Positions 43,492 to 53,138 of a stretch of 64,000 nt of DNA are shown in pieces. The notes under the pieces are model-generated. The model was not told the DNA's origin, searched no databases, and worked only from the letters and a program-made list of their open reading frames with translations. Each line of letters begins with the position of its first letter. The stretch's first letter is position 1. Position numbers and translations under genes: made by a program. This DNA is from Akkermansia muciniphila (lineage in GTDB: Bacteria > Verrucomicrobiota > Verrucomicrobiia > Limisphaerales > UBA9464): NCBI GenBank assembly GCA_945898055.1, contig CAMDGV010000013.1:1-64000 (forward strand), given 5' to 3'.

Positions 43492-44331
43492 TCAGTAACT
43501 TTGAGTGAGAAAAACCTCTGCTTGGACCGCCGTAGCGCCGTCATGAACGATGGCCATTAAGGCCCGGGTCATCCCCGCTGGGTTGACGTGCTGAATGATG
43601 TTCCGGCCGTACACAATCCCTGAAGCCCCTTGGATAATTAGGGTCTCGGTACGATTCAAAATCTCGGTGTCTGACGCCTTCCCACCGCCGCGCACCAACA
43701 CCGGAATTCCACCGGCGATTGCCACAACGCGATGATACACTGAAACGTCGTCGGTTGGGTCTGCCTTAATAATATCAGCCCCTAATTCCACGGCTTGTCG
43801 GACCAAAGGCAGGATTTTCTCGAGATCGCCATCGACCATGTACCCGCCCGCTTTGGTGTTAGACTGAAACACCAGCGGTTCAATCATCAAAGGCATAGCG
43901 TACCGATCACACTCCGGTTTAATTCGCAGAATATTTTGGATGCACTGATCTGTAACCTCGGGTTGTCCTGGAATTCGGAACAAATTGACCACCACACAGG
44001 TTGCATCGACTCGCAAAGCTTGTTCGATGGGTTGTTCAATCATTCGACTAAAAAGAGTTCTGGGTAGGTCTTGCCCATAAACATTCGCCACATCTGTCCG
44101 TAACACCAAGGCTGGCTTCTCCTTGCCCGCAATCATCTGCAGATGCCGTGCTTGCCCAAGAGTCAACTGAATGGCATCAGGCGCCGCCGAAACCACCGTT
44201 CGGACCGACGCTCCAATATCTTCGATGCCAGCGAGGAACCCGCGTTCGTTAAAGAAGCCATGATCGATCGCCACATCAAAGCAACGGGCGGACTTAGGAT
44301 TAAAAAGACGGTTGAGTCGGAACTGTTTCAT
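43492..44331 (-). CDS. DeoC/LacD/LsrF-type class I aldolase family protein
   Basis: TIM-barrel aldolase of 279 residues from the ATG at 44331 (MKQFRLNRLF). Family blocks are FDVAIDHGF near the N-terminus, the Schiff-base Lys189 in GADIIKADPTDD, IPVLVRGGGKASD and SGIVYGRNIIQH, matching class I archaeal-type fructose-bisphosphate aldolase, LsrF (AI-2 thiolase) and ADH-synthase relatives. Substrate cannot be told from sequence; there are no lsr or aromatic genes nearby. The open frame begins at 44364, but the later Met matches family length better. Divergent from RNase D. Confidence 0.8.
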   Translation of the reverse strand: MKQFRLNRLFNPKSARCFDVAIDHGFFNERGFLAGIEDIGASVRTVVSAAPDAIQLTLGQARHLQMIAGKEKPALVLRTDVANVYGQDLPRTLFSRMIEQPIEQALRVDATCVVVNLFRIPGQPEVTDQCIQNILRIKPECDRYAMPLMIEPLVFQSNTKAGGYMVDGDLEKILPLVRQAVELGADIIKADPTDDVSVYHRVVAIAGGIPVLVRGGGKASDTEILNRTETLIIQGASGIVYGRNIIQHVNPAGMTRALMAIVHDGATAVQAEVFLTQSY

Positions 44332-44498
44332 TTGACGGTTGAACGATGGAAACGTCCAAGCCAACCGCCAATACCAATGTTGATAAATTTTTCTTTTTCA
44401 CCCAATTTTGCCTCAGTCATCGGTGATTCGCTTTTTTTGCAAAACTCTCTAGATTTCAGTCTTCACGGGTCCTCATTCCGTGTTCAGTTTTACAACAC

Positions 44499-45560
44499 GT
44501 GATCAGTACCACCTCCGAATCGCGGGAGTTTGCCGCCCGAATGCATCAGGCAGAATGGATAGCTCTCGATACTGAGGCCGATTCTCTCCATGCCTATCCA
44601 GAGAAATTATGCCTCCTCCAAATCGCAATTCCCGGTGCGGCTGTTCTAGTGGATCCTCTGGCTGATCTTCACATGGAACCGGTCTGGGATGCCATGGACG
44701 GTCATGAACTTATCTTCCACGCCGCTGATTACGACCTGCGACTCCTCTTTCGTGGCCATCATTTCCGACCTCATCGTCTCTTTGATACCATGCTCGCCGC
44801 CCGTTTACTCGGCGAACCTCGCTTTGGTCTCAATGATATCCTCACGAAACAACTCGGTATAACTCTGGAAAAGGGAGCCCAAAAAGCAAATTGGGGTTTG
44901 CGGCCCCTCACCGATAAAATGATCGAGTACGCCCTCAACGACGTACTCCATTTGCATCCTCTCGCCGAAGCTCTCCGTCAGCGTCTGACCGATCTCGGGC
45001 GCCTCGATTGGCACCAACAAACCTGCAATCGGCTGATCGACGACTGCTGCGTTCCCCAGCAAATTGACGACAATGCGGTTTGGAGAACTCGCGGTCATGA
45101 TAAACTGTCCCCACTCGGTTTAGCTGTCCTCCGCGAAATTTGGCTCTGGCGCGAAAAAGAGGCTCTTCGCACCGGGCGACCTCCTTTCTTCATTCTTCCA
45201 CACGAACGGCTCACCTCTCTCGCCGACGAAGCCTCAGTGAAGGGCTCGAGTCGAGGCTTGGATTTTCCTCATTTTCTGACTTCCAAACGGCGCTCTGGTC
45301 TGACCACTGCCGTTGATCGAGGACTCGATACCCCAGAGGGCCGTCTTCCCCAGCCTATTCGGACCGATTCACGCCGTATGTCGCGATCTGAACTCGACGA
45401 AGCGGAACGTCTGGGCCAACGACGGGATGCTCGGGCGACTGAACTCAATCTGGATCCAACCTTGGTCGCTTCTAAGGCTACCTTATTCGCTCTCGGACGA
45501 CGAGATCCCCAAGCTTGGAAAGCCCTCTTGCCGTGGCAACGGGCCTTGCTAGCCGACTAA
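44499..45560 (+). CDS. rnd: Ribonuclease D
   Basis: 3'-5' exoribonuclease that trims tRNA precursors. The DEDD residues are visible: Asp24 and Glu26 in WIALDTEADS, an Asp in LIFHAADYDLRLLF, and the Tyr-x3-Asp motif in EYALNDVLHLHPL. An HRDC domain follows (about 205-285; LREIWLWREKEALRTGRPPF), then a basic C-terminal helix-rich tail. At 353 residues it is close to E. coli RNase D (375). The start is a GTG at 44499 with no Shine-Dalgarno sequence; it is divergent from the aldolase gene. Confidence 0.88.
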   Translation: MISTTSESREFAARMHQAEWIALDTEADSLHAYPEKLCLLQIAIPGAAVLVDPLADLHMEPVWDAMDGHELIFHAADYDLRLLFRGHHFRPHRLFDTMLAARLLGEPRFGLNDILTKQLGITLEKGAQKANWGLRPLTDKMIEYALNDVLHLHPLAEALRQRLTDLGRLDWHQQTCNRLIDDCCVPQQIDDNAVWRTRGHDKLSPLGLAVLREIWLWREKEALRTGRPPFFILPHERLTSLADEASVKGSSRGLDFPHFLTSKRRSGLTTAVDRGLDTPEGRLPQPIRTDSRRMSRSELDEAERLGQRRDARATELNLDPTLVASKATLFALGRRDPQAWKALLPWQRALLAD

Positions 45561-45731
45561 CCTGCAGTCCTTCTTCCTCGCCTTATGGTTCTGGATTTGT
45601 GTCCTAGTCCACTTCCAGATTGCGGCTCAGACCTGCCAGTGCTCAGCAATAATGAGATGAATCCTTTTTATCCAACCCGCTAACTTCGGATTTCCTCGCC
45701 TTCTCGCCCTGTCAATCCGTAGAAGGGACTT

Positions 45732-46904
45732 GTGCATTCCCTCCATCATCTTCGTGCGGGTGTTATCGGCACTGGCTTTATCGGCCCGGTCCATATCGAA
45801 GCCCTCCGCCGACTCGGAGTTCAGGTCTTGGCTGTCTGTGGTTCCACTCGGTCGGCTCACGCGTGCGCCGAGCGCTGGGGCATTCCAGAGGTCTATGGAG
45901 ACTACGATTTTCAAGCCCTAATCCACTCGCCCAATGTCGATGTCGTTCATATTACTTCCCCCAATAAGGCTCATGTCGAACAAGCTTTGGCCGCCCTCAA
46001 AGCCGGTAAACATGTGATTTGTGAAAAGCCTCTGGGGATGAACACCCGGGAAACCGCTCGGATTCTCAAAGCGACCCGCCACCCCAAGGCTCCGGTCTTC
46101 GCCGTCAATTACATGTGCCGCTTCTTTCCCGCTGTTCTTCAGATGCGCGCCCTGATCGCTCGGGGTGATTTGGGCCGAATTCTTCATGTTCAAGGTCACT
46201 TTTTTCAAGATTGGCTGCTCCATGAAACAGACTATAATTGGCGCATTCTAGCGGCTGAAGGGGGCAAACTCCGCGCCATTGGCGACATTGGGACTCATTG
46301 GATTGATACGGTTTCTTTTATACTTGGATCCAAGGTTGAACGGGTTTTTGCCCATTTAGAAACCGCCCACCAACAAAGGCGTCGCCCCACCTCGGAAGTC
46401 CAAACTTTCGCTTTAATCGATCCTTCTCAGACCGTCCCTTATCAGGTCGATACCGAAGACTTCGGGAGTCTTTTGCTTAAATTCGGCGACTCGGATCACG
46501 GCTTCGCTCGAAATGTGCACGCCAATGCCTCTATTTCACAGGTTGCGGCCGGTTGGAAATGTAGCCTCGCTCTTGGTATTTACGGAACTAAAGGCAGTCT
46601 TCGTTGGGATTTTGAGCAACCGAACGAACTCCATTTTGGACGTCGAGATCAACCTAATCAATTGCTTCAACGCGGCACCGCTGGTTTCTCGGAAGACATT
46701 GCCGGTTTTACCGATTATCCTGGCGGTCATCCTGAGGGCTTTTCTGATAGCCACAAAATGCACTACCGCGCTGTTTATCAGCATATCGCTAGCGATCGTA
46801 CCACCCCGATCTTGTTCGCCACCGCCGCCGAGGGGCATCACGAGGTGCGCCTTTGTGAGGCGGTGCTTCGCAGTAGCCAACGCGGCCGTTGGATACCGGT
46901 CTAA
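45732..46904 (+). CDS. Gfo/Idh/MocA-family oxidoreductase
   Basis: NAD(P)-dependent sugar or cyclitol dehydrogenase family, 390 residues. The Rossmann motif is AGVIGTGFIGPVH, the diagnostic EKP motif is in HVICEKPLGMNTRET, and the C-terminal substrate domain includes GDIGTHWIDTVSF with a His typical of the active site. Enzymes of this group oxidise hydroxyls in glucose, inositol and other cyclic sugars, and are plentiful in PVC bacteria. There is no signal peptide. The start is a GTG at 45732 without a Shine-Dalgarno sequence. It stands alone after RNase D (171 bases); no substrate can be assigned. Confidence 0.88.
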   Translation: MHSLHHLRAGVIGTGFIGPVHIEALRRLGVQVLAVCGSTRSAHACAERWGIPEVYGDYDFQALIHSPNVDVVHITSPNKAHVEQALAALKAGKHVICEKPLGMNTRETARILKATRHPKAPVFAVNYMCRFFPAVLQMRALIARGDLGRILHVQGHFFQDWLLHETDYNWRILAAEGGKLRAIGDIGTHWIDTVSFILGSKVERVFAHLETAHQQRRRPTSEVQTFALIDPSQTVPYQVDTEDFGSLLLKFGDSDHGFARNVHANASISQVAAGWKCSLALGIYGTKGSLRWDFEQPNELHFGRRDQPNQLLQRGTAGFSEDIAGFTDYPGGHPEGFSDSHKMHYRAVYQHIASDRTTPILFATAAEGHHEVRLCEAVLRSSQRGRWIPV

Positions 46905-47007
46905 TGCCAAGGATCAATCAGGAACTCTAACTCAGAACTCTCTTTGCACTTGAGTCAAAACCCTCTTTTTTCCTCTGGAATTCAGGCTAAGATCCCCTCC
47001 GCAAAAG

Positions 47008-47553
47008 TCAGGGAGGCAAAATCTCGACAATTTCGGCAAGGGTCGATCCGTTCGAGGCAGAAAGAGTGTTTCTGCGTCCGTACAAAGGGACCAGGCCTTC
47101 CACTCTTAAGGCAGATCGGATCAGGTCATCTCCAAGGGTTCTAAAAAAGGCGGAGGGTTGGCTGCGATAGGGTATTCCGCTCGCATTCAGTATTCCGCCC
47201 AAGGGCAAGTGTGCCTCGATAATTTGCGCGCACCAAGGCTCCGGAATCCCCTTCAACAACACTCGACTCGCCCCAAATTCCACGGGGCGATCGCTCTTAT
47301 TTAGCGCCAAGACCACGGTTCGGGAATAGGTCAGCCCTTCTTGCATCTGATCCAATAACCGAAGATGGATCGGTGACTGATGGTGTGCTTCGAGGGTCCG
47401 CGTCATATCTCGGTGATGCACCAGCAAGGTCTGGTAGGGCTCCGGCAGCATTGGTCCCTCAATAAGCTCAAATTTAGGCAGCGCCAGCCCTGCTCTAGAA
47501 TACAAATTCCAAAGGGGCCCCCAAATCTCTTTATCGGTCGCGTCTCCCATCAA
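47008..47553 (-). CDS. Unrecognised protein, possibly chorismate lyase-like
   Basis: Protein of 181 residues with no signal peptide and no certain family. The layout (LLVHHRDMTRTLEAHHQSPI, a strand YSRTVVLALN, then VEFGASRVLLKG and a C-terminal PSAFFRTLGDDLIRSALR) loosely recalls the chorismate lyase/UTRA fold, where a ring of strands is followed by a conserved LG..L region. The resemblance is by eye and weak. It sits alone, convergent with the Gfo/Idh/MocA gene. It could be involved in an aromatic acid pathway together with the UbiD-like protein at 4116, but nothing shows that. Existence as a gene is likely from length and composition. Confidence 0.5.
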   Translation of the reverse strand: MMGDATDKEIWGPLWNLYSRAGLALPKFELIEGPMLPEPYQTLLVHHRDMTRTLEAHHQSPIHLRLLDQMQEGLTYSRTVVLALNKSDRPVEFGASRVLLKGIPEPWCAQIIEAHLPLGGILNASGIPYRSQPSAFFRTLGDDLIRSALRVEGLVPLYGRRNTLSASNGSTLAEIVEILPP

Positions 47554-47691
47554 AACTCAAGCCGCTCAAGTCTAGGGCCACTGGATGGCCACGGTAAGAG
47601 CTGACCCTAGTCGAGTGGTCGAGCAATGTCCCGCCTGATCCAATCAAGAAATGAGGCCATTAAGGTCTGCCACTAAGGCTACCTCGAAGGC

Positions 47692-48471
47692 TCAATTGGG
47701 ATCCTCGTCGGGATCGAGGGTCCAAACAATCTGAGCCTGTGGTACCGATGCTTTCCCTAAGGTCGGACTTCCAACAACGGTATCAATCACTCGATTCCCT
47801 CTTAAATTCTCCGAGTGACCATCGGCAAAAGTAAGATTACCGCTTTGATTATGTCGCGCCGAAAATCGGCTCGCAAAAGCGAAAGGCTGCCCATTGTAAT
47901 TTGCTTGGTTTACATGGAATTTAGGTTCTCCAGGAAGACCCGACTCCGTAAAGGTTACCGTCTGTGCGGGCCTTTGAATGGCACTCAACCGAGGTCTGAT
48001 CTCGTTACGAATCAGCTTTGAATTCATCGCCAATGAAAAAAAAGGAGAGGCCACCCGTACGGTTAGAGTCGGTAATTTGGAGGAGGGACAGGTGAAAATT
48101 GAGCCCTTTTCGTAGAAACCTCCCCCATTTGTGGCATAATCTTTGACGGCTCGAATCCCTATTCGGGGGGGTATCACATTACACCAAAGGTCCGAGTTAC
48201 TGACATTTTGAGCTTGGGTCCAAGTCAATTGGTCCTGCCCGACGGGCTTCTCGCGTGGCAATAGTTCAAGGTTATCCTCTGCATAGATCATCAACCCTAG
48301 ACCCCATTGCTTTTGCTGATTTAAACAGGCAATGCGTAAAGCGCTTCCTTTAGCCTTGGCTAAGGCGGGCAACAGCATTCCTGCCAAAATCGCGATAATC
48401 GCAATCACGACGAGAAGTTCAATTAAGGTGAACCCCTTCTCTTTTCTCTGGGATTGTTGAAGCACTTTCAT
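47692..48471 (-). CDS. Pseudopilin (DUF1559-like) coupled to a lamin-tail-domain gene
   Basis: Protein of 259 residues with a leader RKEKG and the core [19 protein letters not shown], then [10 protein letters not shown]. The C-terminus has [16 protein letters not shown], the H-x9-DG type pattern seen in PVC pseudopilins. Its ATG overlaps the stop of the upstream gene by four bases (ATGA), so it is translated from the same message as the lamin-tail/Ig protein. It probably forms part of a pseudopilus or surface fibre; the function is not known. Confidence 0.88.
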   Translation of the reverse strand: MKVLQQSQRKEKGFTLIELLVVIAIIAILAGMLLPALAKAKGSALRIACLNQQKQWGLGLMIYAEDNLELLPREKPVGQDQLTWTQAQNVSNSDLWCNVIPPRIGIRAVKDYATNGGGFYEKGSIFTCPSSKLPTLTVRVASPFFSLAMNSKLIRNEIRPRLSAIQRPAQTVTFTESGLPGEPKFHVNQANYNGQPFAFASRFSARHNQSGNLTFADGHSENLRGNRVIDTVVGSPTLGKASVPQAQIVWTLDPDEDPN

Positions 48472-50414
48472 TCTGCAATCACCCGAAATAAGGCCCCACC
48501 AAGATCGCTCGGCAGACGATATGAAAACAGGGTCGCTCCATTCAAAAGCGGTTTAATCGGTGACTCAACTGTCTCCCATGCAGTTGTTCCAATGCCCTGT
48601 CTCTGCAGGCGATAGGTTCGGCCCATCTCACCAGAAAATCGGAGGCTCAAGGTGTTGACCTCAAGGCCAACGGTCAAAAACGGAGGCACGGGTGGCCTCA
48701 CCGCTGGCTGGGACCCAATACGACCTGGCGAACCTAACTCAGGAACACCTGCCAACGTCCCAGGAGCTTGGTAGACTCCATTGATCCCGAGCACACTCAA
48801 GGATCCAAACACCCCGGTTTCGGGCAGATAATTAAAACTGACACCCGGTTCGCCTGCCGGAAAATCAACCGCAGCGATTGTATCGGAATTTACCATTGAA
48901 CTCGCATTCCAAAGTCGCAGTCCATCGCCAGCAGAACTTAATCCAATTCCGCTGCCGGTATAGGTGATAATCTTTAACCCAACAGGAAGTTCGTTTGTGC
49001 CCCACCATTGACGGAACTGCTCTGGGGTTAATCGTTCGACAAAAATGACCGATTCTCCCGGTGCAATGAACAGATTCGTCTGCGTCACAACCAAGGCCGC
49101 TGCTAGGCTCGCACTATTGTCGTCAAAGCGCCATCCAGTGAGCAAGGCGGGGACAGGTGCGAAGGATGTTAATTCCCACCAGTCCTCGGGACCAAAGCCA
49201 TTTCGATCAATGAATCCGGGATCCAATACGGTCCGCGCATTACTTACTTCGGTAATCCGGATGTCTGGACGACCCAGCACGGTCAGCACAGCCGAATTCG
49301 TGACTGCCCCCAAGCCATTGGATGCCACCACGGTGTAGACTCCGCCGCGATCGGATTTTACGACGCCTAAATTGAAAGTTTCGCCGTTTTGTCCAGTCAC
49401 CGCGACCCCATCCACAAACCAAGCATACTGCGGCTGAGGAACCCCAGTTGCCACGACTTCCCAAGTCAGGTTGGCCCCAGCAAAAAGGGTGGTGTTGGTA
49501 AGAACTTTCGTGAAAATTGGGGCGGCGGGTTTCTCGGACAATTGAAGTTCCACCGGTTCACTGAGGCGACTCTCCAACCCATTGTCCAAGGCCACCGTAT
49601 ACACCCCAACTTTGCTGACGTCGAAGGAACTCAATCGCAATCTCGATTCGGTGGCTCCAGTTATATTAATTCCGCTCTGACGCCATTGGTATCTCGGTCG
49701 TGGTAACCCCGCTGCCTCGATCACCAGTTCAAAGGAATCTCCAGGGTTTACCGCCTGACCTCGCGTCAGACTCAAGACCGAAAGTGGAATGGACGCTGGC
49801 TTTACGCCGGGTGATCCACCATCCGCAGTCTCATTCGAGGCCCAAGCTCCACCCTTTCCAATCGCGCTCCGCGCCGTCATTAAACCAGTCAAACTATCCG
49901 GTACAAAACTCTGGGTGTTTGTTCCTGATGCACCAAAATCTACCGTGACAACGGGTGATGCCGACGAATCAGAACCGGACCGCCATAAGCGGATGCCATC
50001 GCCAGTGGAACTGAGTCCAATACTTGTGGCGGTGTAGGTGACCACCGTTACCGTTTCCATCAAATTTGGGCCCCACCAAGAACGAAATTGAGAAGGTTCC
50101 AATCCTTCTACAAAAATCGCCGATTCGCCCGGACCCAAGATCAGGGCTGGCAAAATAACCGATCCATTGGTTGTTCCGCCGGTCGTGTCATTAAAAATCC
50201 AACCCGTCAGATCCACCGAGGTAGTTCCGTAATTGCTTAGCTCCCACCAGTCGGCATGCGCCGGAGGATTGCTTCCCACGGTTTGATTTGAATGAACTTC
50301 CGTGACTGACAATTGAGCCAAGGCATTGGTCGCGATCAGAGAAGCCGCCAAGAAAATGGAACGACCGAAAGAATGAGAGGTTTGAGTCACGGTAAGGAGT
50401 GTAAAACTGAACAC
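48468..50414 (-). CDS. Secreted protein with two lamin-tail domains and two Ig-like domains
   Basis: Protein of 648 residues. After a signal region ([18 protein letters not shown]) comes a lamin-tail domain ([42 protein letters not shown]), two Ig-like domains (about 215-300 and 305-390; [30 protein letters not shown]), a second LTD ([39 protein letters not shown]), and a C-terminal sandwich. LTDs bind surfaces or are found in bacterial exported proteins of unclear role. The two LTDs are clearly related to each other (for example [14 protein letters not shown] and [14 protein letters not shown]), so an internal duplication is likely. Start is a GTG at 50414. Its stop overlaps the pseudopilin ATG, giving one message. 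Confidence 0.85.
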   Translation of the reverse strand: MFSFTLLTVTQTSHSFGRSIFLAASLIATNALAQLSVTEVHSNQTVGSNPPAHADWWELSNYGTTSVDLTGWIFNDTTGGTTNGSVILPALILGPGESAIFVEGLEPSQFRSWWGPNLMETVTVVTYTATSIGLSSTGDGIRLWRSGSDSSASPVVTVDFGASGTNTQSFVPDSLTGLMTARSAIGKGGAWASNETADGGSPGVKPASIPLSVLSLTRGQAVNPGDSFELVIEAAGLPRPRYQWRQSGINITGATESRLRLSSFDVSKVGVYTVALDNGLESRLSEPVELQLSEKPAAPIFTKVLTNTTLFAGANLTWEVVATGVPQPQYAWFVDGVAVTGQNGETFNLGVVKSDRGGVYTVVASNGLGAVTNSAVLTVLGRPDIRITEVSNARTVLDPGFIDRNGFGPEDWWELTSFAPVPALLTGWRFDDNSASLAAALVVTQTNLFIAPGESVIFVERLTPEQFRQWWGTNELPVGLKIITYTGSGIGLSSAGDGLRLWNASSMVNSDTIAAVDFPAGEPGVSFNYLPETGVFGSLSVLGINGVYQAPGTLAGVPELGSPGRIGSQPAVRPPVPPFLTVGLEVNTLSLRFSGEMGRTYRLQRQGIGTTAWETVESPIKPLLNGATLFSYRLPSDLGGALFRVIAE

Positions 50415-50732
50415 TTAATTTCTCCTACTTTGGGTGAAAAACAGTGGACTCCGATGGCTTTAAAGTGACATTCGCGTTACATCCATTTTCTGTAAATGCG
50501 CGGGTGCTCGTCGATTAGACGATGGCTCGATGGCAGCGTTGAGTTTTCGGTGATGAACTCACTTCAGTGCCCATGCCTAGGCCCTGAGTCCTTCAGGGCG
50601 CACGCAATCCGAGGGGCCCCCTAGGTCTTGGCGGCGATTGGATTTCGACCAGCCCACGCCGCTTCGAAGAAAGAAAGATGCGACTTATAAGTTCTTGGAC
50701 TGAGCGGCAGGATTAGTCCATTTTTCGCACAG
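50415..50732. other. Intergenic region between divergent genes, with a hairpin
   Basis: About 320 bases between the lamin-tail gene and the Xer recombinase gene, transcribed away from each other. It must hold both promoters. A 7-bp perfect hairpin lies at 50581-50599 and a GGGGCCCC palindrome at about 50613-50620. No gene. Confidence 0.45.
50581..50599. repeat. Perfect 7-bp hairpin GCCCTGA/TCAGGGC
   Basis: GCCCTGA (50581-50587) and TCAGGGC (50593-50599) pair exactly around GTCCT. No T-run follows. It may be a dispersed intergenic repeat of the REP type, but no second copy was noticed in the window. Confidence 0.5.
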
Positions 50733-51653
50733 ATGCTGGAACCTATGATCGAGGAATTTCTGGTTCATCTGCGGCATGAACGCGGATTGGCGGCGCACAC
50801 CCAGAGGACTTACTCCGCTTTGCTGTCGAGGTTTGCGCGCTGGGCCCAGTTTGTCGGAGTCACGCATTGGAAGGAGTTTAAAGCCGCGCAATTAACCACG
50901 TACTTAGAGCATGAACGTGGACGGGAGTTAGAGGATTTTGGTTCCACCGCAGAGGCTAGACTGAGTGCATCGAGCCTTTACCTCCAAGTGGCAGCCATTC
51001 GCGCCTTCTTTCGATTTACGACGAACGAAGGGTTTGTGGCGGAAAATCCAGCTGAAAATCTTTCCTTTCCACGCCGTTGGAAGCAGGTGCCTAGAGCCTT
51101 GTCGGAGGAAGAAATTGGGCAACTGTTGGCAGAACCGTCCGAGGCTACGCCAGCACTGCTTTGTACTCATGCCATTTTAGAAACTGCCTACGCCTGTGGA
51201 CTGCGTTTGGCCGAACTACGGGGACTACGAGTCGAACAATTGCATCTTACCGCGGGTTTCCTCACGGTAATCGGTAAAGGCGATAAAGAACGGGTGGTGC
51301 CCATCGGGCGAACCGCCATTAGCGCCCTTGAACGTTATCTTGCGGTACGTTCCGAGCTGGTTCGTCCAAGAACGCCATCGGCTGTATTTTTAACGGGTCA
51401 CGGCACCGCTTTTGCCCACGTGACTCTCTGGAAGAGGATCACTCAAGCGGCCCAACGCGCGGGCATTCAACGGAAGGTGACCCCCCATATGCTGAGACAC
51501 AGTTTTGCGACTCATCTTTTATCGCATGGAGCTGATTTGCGGGTGATCCAAGAGTTGCTCGGGCATGCGAGTGTGGCGACAACCGAAATTTATACGCAGG
51601 TGGCAACCGACCGACTTCGAGACGTTCACGAGGCCCATCATCCGCGTCCTTAG
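50733..51653 (+). CDS. Tyrosine recombinase XerC/XerD
   Basis: Site-specific recombinase of 306 residues that resolves chromosome dimers. The N-terminal SAM-like core-binding domain (FLVHLRHERGLAAHTQRTYS) is followed by the catalytic domain, with an Arg in CGLRLAELRGL, a Lys in GKGDKERVV, His252 and Arg255 in HMLRHSFATH, His278 in LGHASVATTE, and the nucleophile Tyr287 in IYTQV. The full set is intact, and length and pattern fit housekeeping XerC or XerD rather than a phage integrase. No att site or phage genes are near. A second Met (MIEEFL) is four codons in; either could be the start. Confidence 0.9.
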   Translation: MLEPMIEEFLVHLRHERGLAAHTQRTYSALLSRFARWAQFVGVTHWKEFKAAQLTTYLEHERGRELEDFGSTAEARLSASSLYLQVAAIRAFFRFTTNEGFVAENPAENLSFPRRWKQVPRALSEEEIGQLLAEPSEATPALLCTHAILETAYACGLRLAELRGLRVEQLHLTAGFLTVIGKGDKERVVPIGRTAISALERYLAVRSELVRPRTPSAVFLTGHGTAFAHVTLWKRITQAAQRAGIQRKVTPHMLRHSFATHLLSHGADLRVIQELLGHASVATTEIYTQVATDRLRDVHEAHHPRP

Positions 51654-51705
51654 TCTCCCGCAAAGGGCTTGCGAAGCTCAGCATCCATTCAAAGATCAAA
51701 GGATT

Positions 51706-53040
51706 TCACGATGAGTTTTTTGCCCTCCGCAAGACCAAAACTCGTCGAGTCGCAGGGGTTATCTTAAATTCATCTCCTGGTGGGAGACCTTCGACCCAAG
51801 CAATAGAACCTTGCAGCGTCGCCAGAATCCAGCGTTTTGAACGTTCTAGCACGGGCACTTTTTGGTTGATAAAAATGTTCTGTAATCGTGCTGCTTGGCT
51901 CATCCCTAGGCTCCGAAAAATGTCTCCAGCCTGACGGGTTCTCAGTGTTACTTTGGGGCCTAATGTATCGGCATCGAGTTGCTCGGTGCCTGAATCAAAG
52001 GGAAGGGGACTGCTTCGAATTTCCCAGCTCAGTAGACCCTCGGGGAGGACGATGGAACCGTCGTGATCAATCTGAAGATGGACAGGTTTCTGGCTTTTAG
52101 TTCGGGAGCGAAGAGTCGTGGACCTAGGCGACCTTTCCGCAGCTTGAAGAGGCGGGAGAGTTATGCGACGAAGGCGAATTCGTTCCAAGGTTTCAAAGTC
52201 GACATCTTGGCCTAACTCCCAGAGTTCCTGCCGAAGAACCGTGCGTTGCAGAGCTAAGGGCAAAGCAGAATAAGGGCGGGCACCCTTGCGACGGCGCCAT
52301 TTAATGGCTTCGTCACGTAGAAAATCAGATTCAGCCGCTGCAATCTCGGATATCCGATTGAGGATCCGAGGCAAAGCTGGGGTGTAGTTTTTTTTGAGAT
52401 AAGGCAACAATCGGTACCGCACTCGATTGCGAGGAATACCGGGATCTTTATTCGAAATATCCTCACGAAAAGGCACTTGGTGCTTCCGGGCAAAGGCGAC
52501 AATTTCCGCTCGCGTAAAACACAGAAAAGGCCTTAAAAGAAGGATTCGCGGATCCGAAGGCGATACCCCACAAGCACGCATACCCGCAAAGCCATCCGAA
52601 CCGGCTCCGCGCAATAATTTCAAAAGAAACCATTCCGCTTGGTCATCTGCATGATGAGCAAGGAGCAGGTGGTGAATTCCGAGTGAGTGAGCGGTTTCCG
52701 CAAAGAAGCGATGTCGCAAACGTCGAGCGGTCATTTCAAGGGACTCACCACCCGTCCGAGCTGACCCTCGAACTTCGATCCGACCCGAGACTAGTGGCAC
52801 ACCCAATTTCGAACAGGCTTTTTCGACCAAGGCGGCATCGAGATCAGCCTCGCTTCCTCTCAGACCGTGATGACAATGGGTCGCATGCAAGGTCCAACGA
52901 GCTTTAGCAGCCAATCGAGCCAAAGCATGGAGCAAGACCATAGAATCAATGCCGCCCGAAACAGCCAGCACCAGACCCATAGGGCCGCAAGCCAAGTCGT
53001 CGCGCATCCGGTCCAGAAGGCGGTGAAGAAAGCCATCCAC
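51706..53040 (-). CDS. tilS: tRNA(Ile)-lysidine synthase
   Basis: ATP-dependent enzyme that puts lysidine on C34 of tRNA-Ile2. The PP-loop is VLAVSGGIDSMVLL (Ser28-Gly-Gly-Ile-Asp-Ser33), followed by HATHCHHGLRGSEAD and LLAHHADDQAEWFLLKLLRG. A C-terminal TilS substrate-binding domain includes VTLRTRQAGDIF and INQKVPVLERSKRW. Length 444 is normal. It converges on the Xer gene and is divergent from lptD (99 bases between). There is no ftsH or hpt gene next to it, as in some other bacteria. Confidence 0.9.
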   Translation of the reverse strand: MDGFLHRLLDRMRDDLACGPMGLVLAVSGGIDSMVLLHALARLAAKARWTLHATHCHHGLRGSEADLDAALVEKACSKLGVPLVSGRIEVRGSARTGGESLEMTARRLRHRFFAETAHSLGIHHLLLAHHADDQAEWFLLKLLRGAGSDGFAGMRACGVSPSDPRILLLRPFLCFTRAEIVAFARKHQVPFREDISNKDPGIPRNRVRYRLLPYLKKNYTPALPRILNRISEIAAAESDFLRDEAIKWRRRKGARPYSALPLALQRTVLRQELWELGQDVDFETLERIRLRRITLPPLQAAERSPRSTTLRSRTKSQKPVHLQIDHDGSIVLPEGLLSWEIRSSPLPFDSGTEQLDADTLGPKVTLRTRQAGDIFRSLGMSQAARLQNIFINQKVPVLERSKRWILATLQGSIAWVEGLPPGDEFKITPATRRVLVLRRAKNSS

Positions 53041-53138
53041 GATGGAGAGAGGTTAGCGAGAGGGTAGGGGATCGACGAGACAGAACCTCTCGTGGGTTGC
53101 TCCTAAGCCTCGACTCTGCGTAAGCTTAGAAAGTTAAG

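Noticed and set aside
47008-47553. Firm call as chorismate lyase
   Set aside because: The similarity is weak and by eye; it was kept only as a possibility.
50733-51653. Xer-like recombinase as sign of an integrated element
   Set aside because: It matches housekeeping XerC/XerD and there are no phage genes, att repeats or tRNA nearby.
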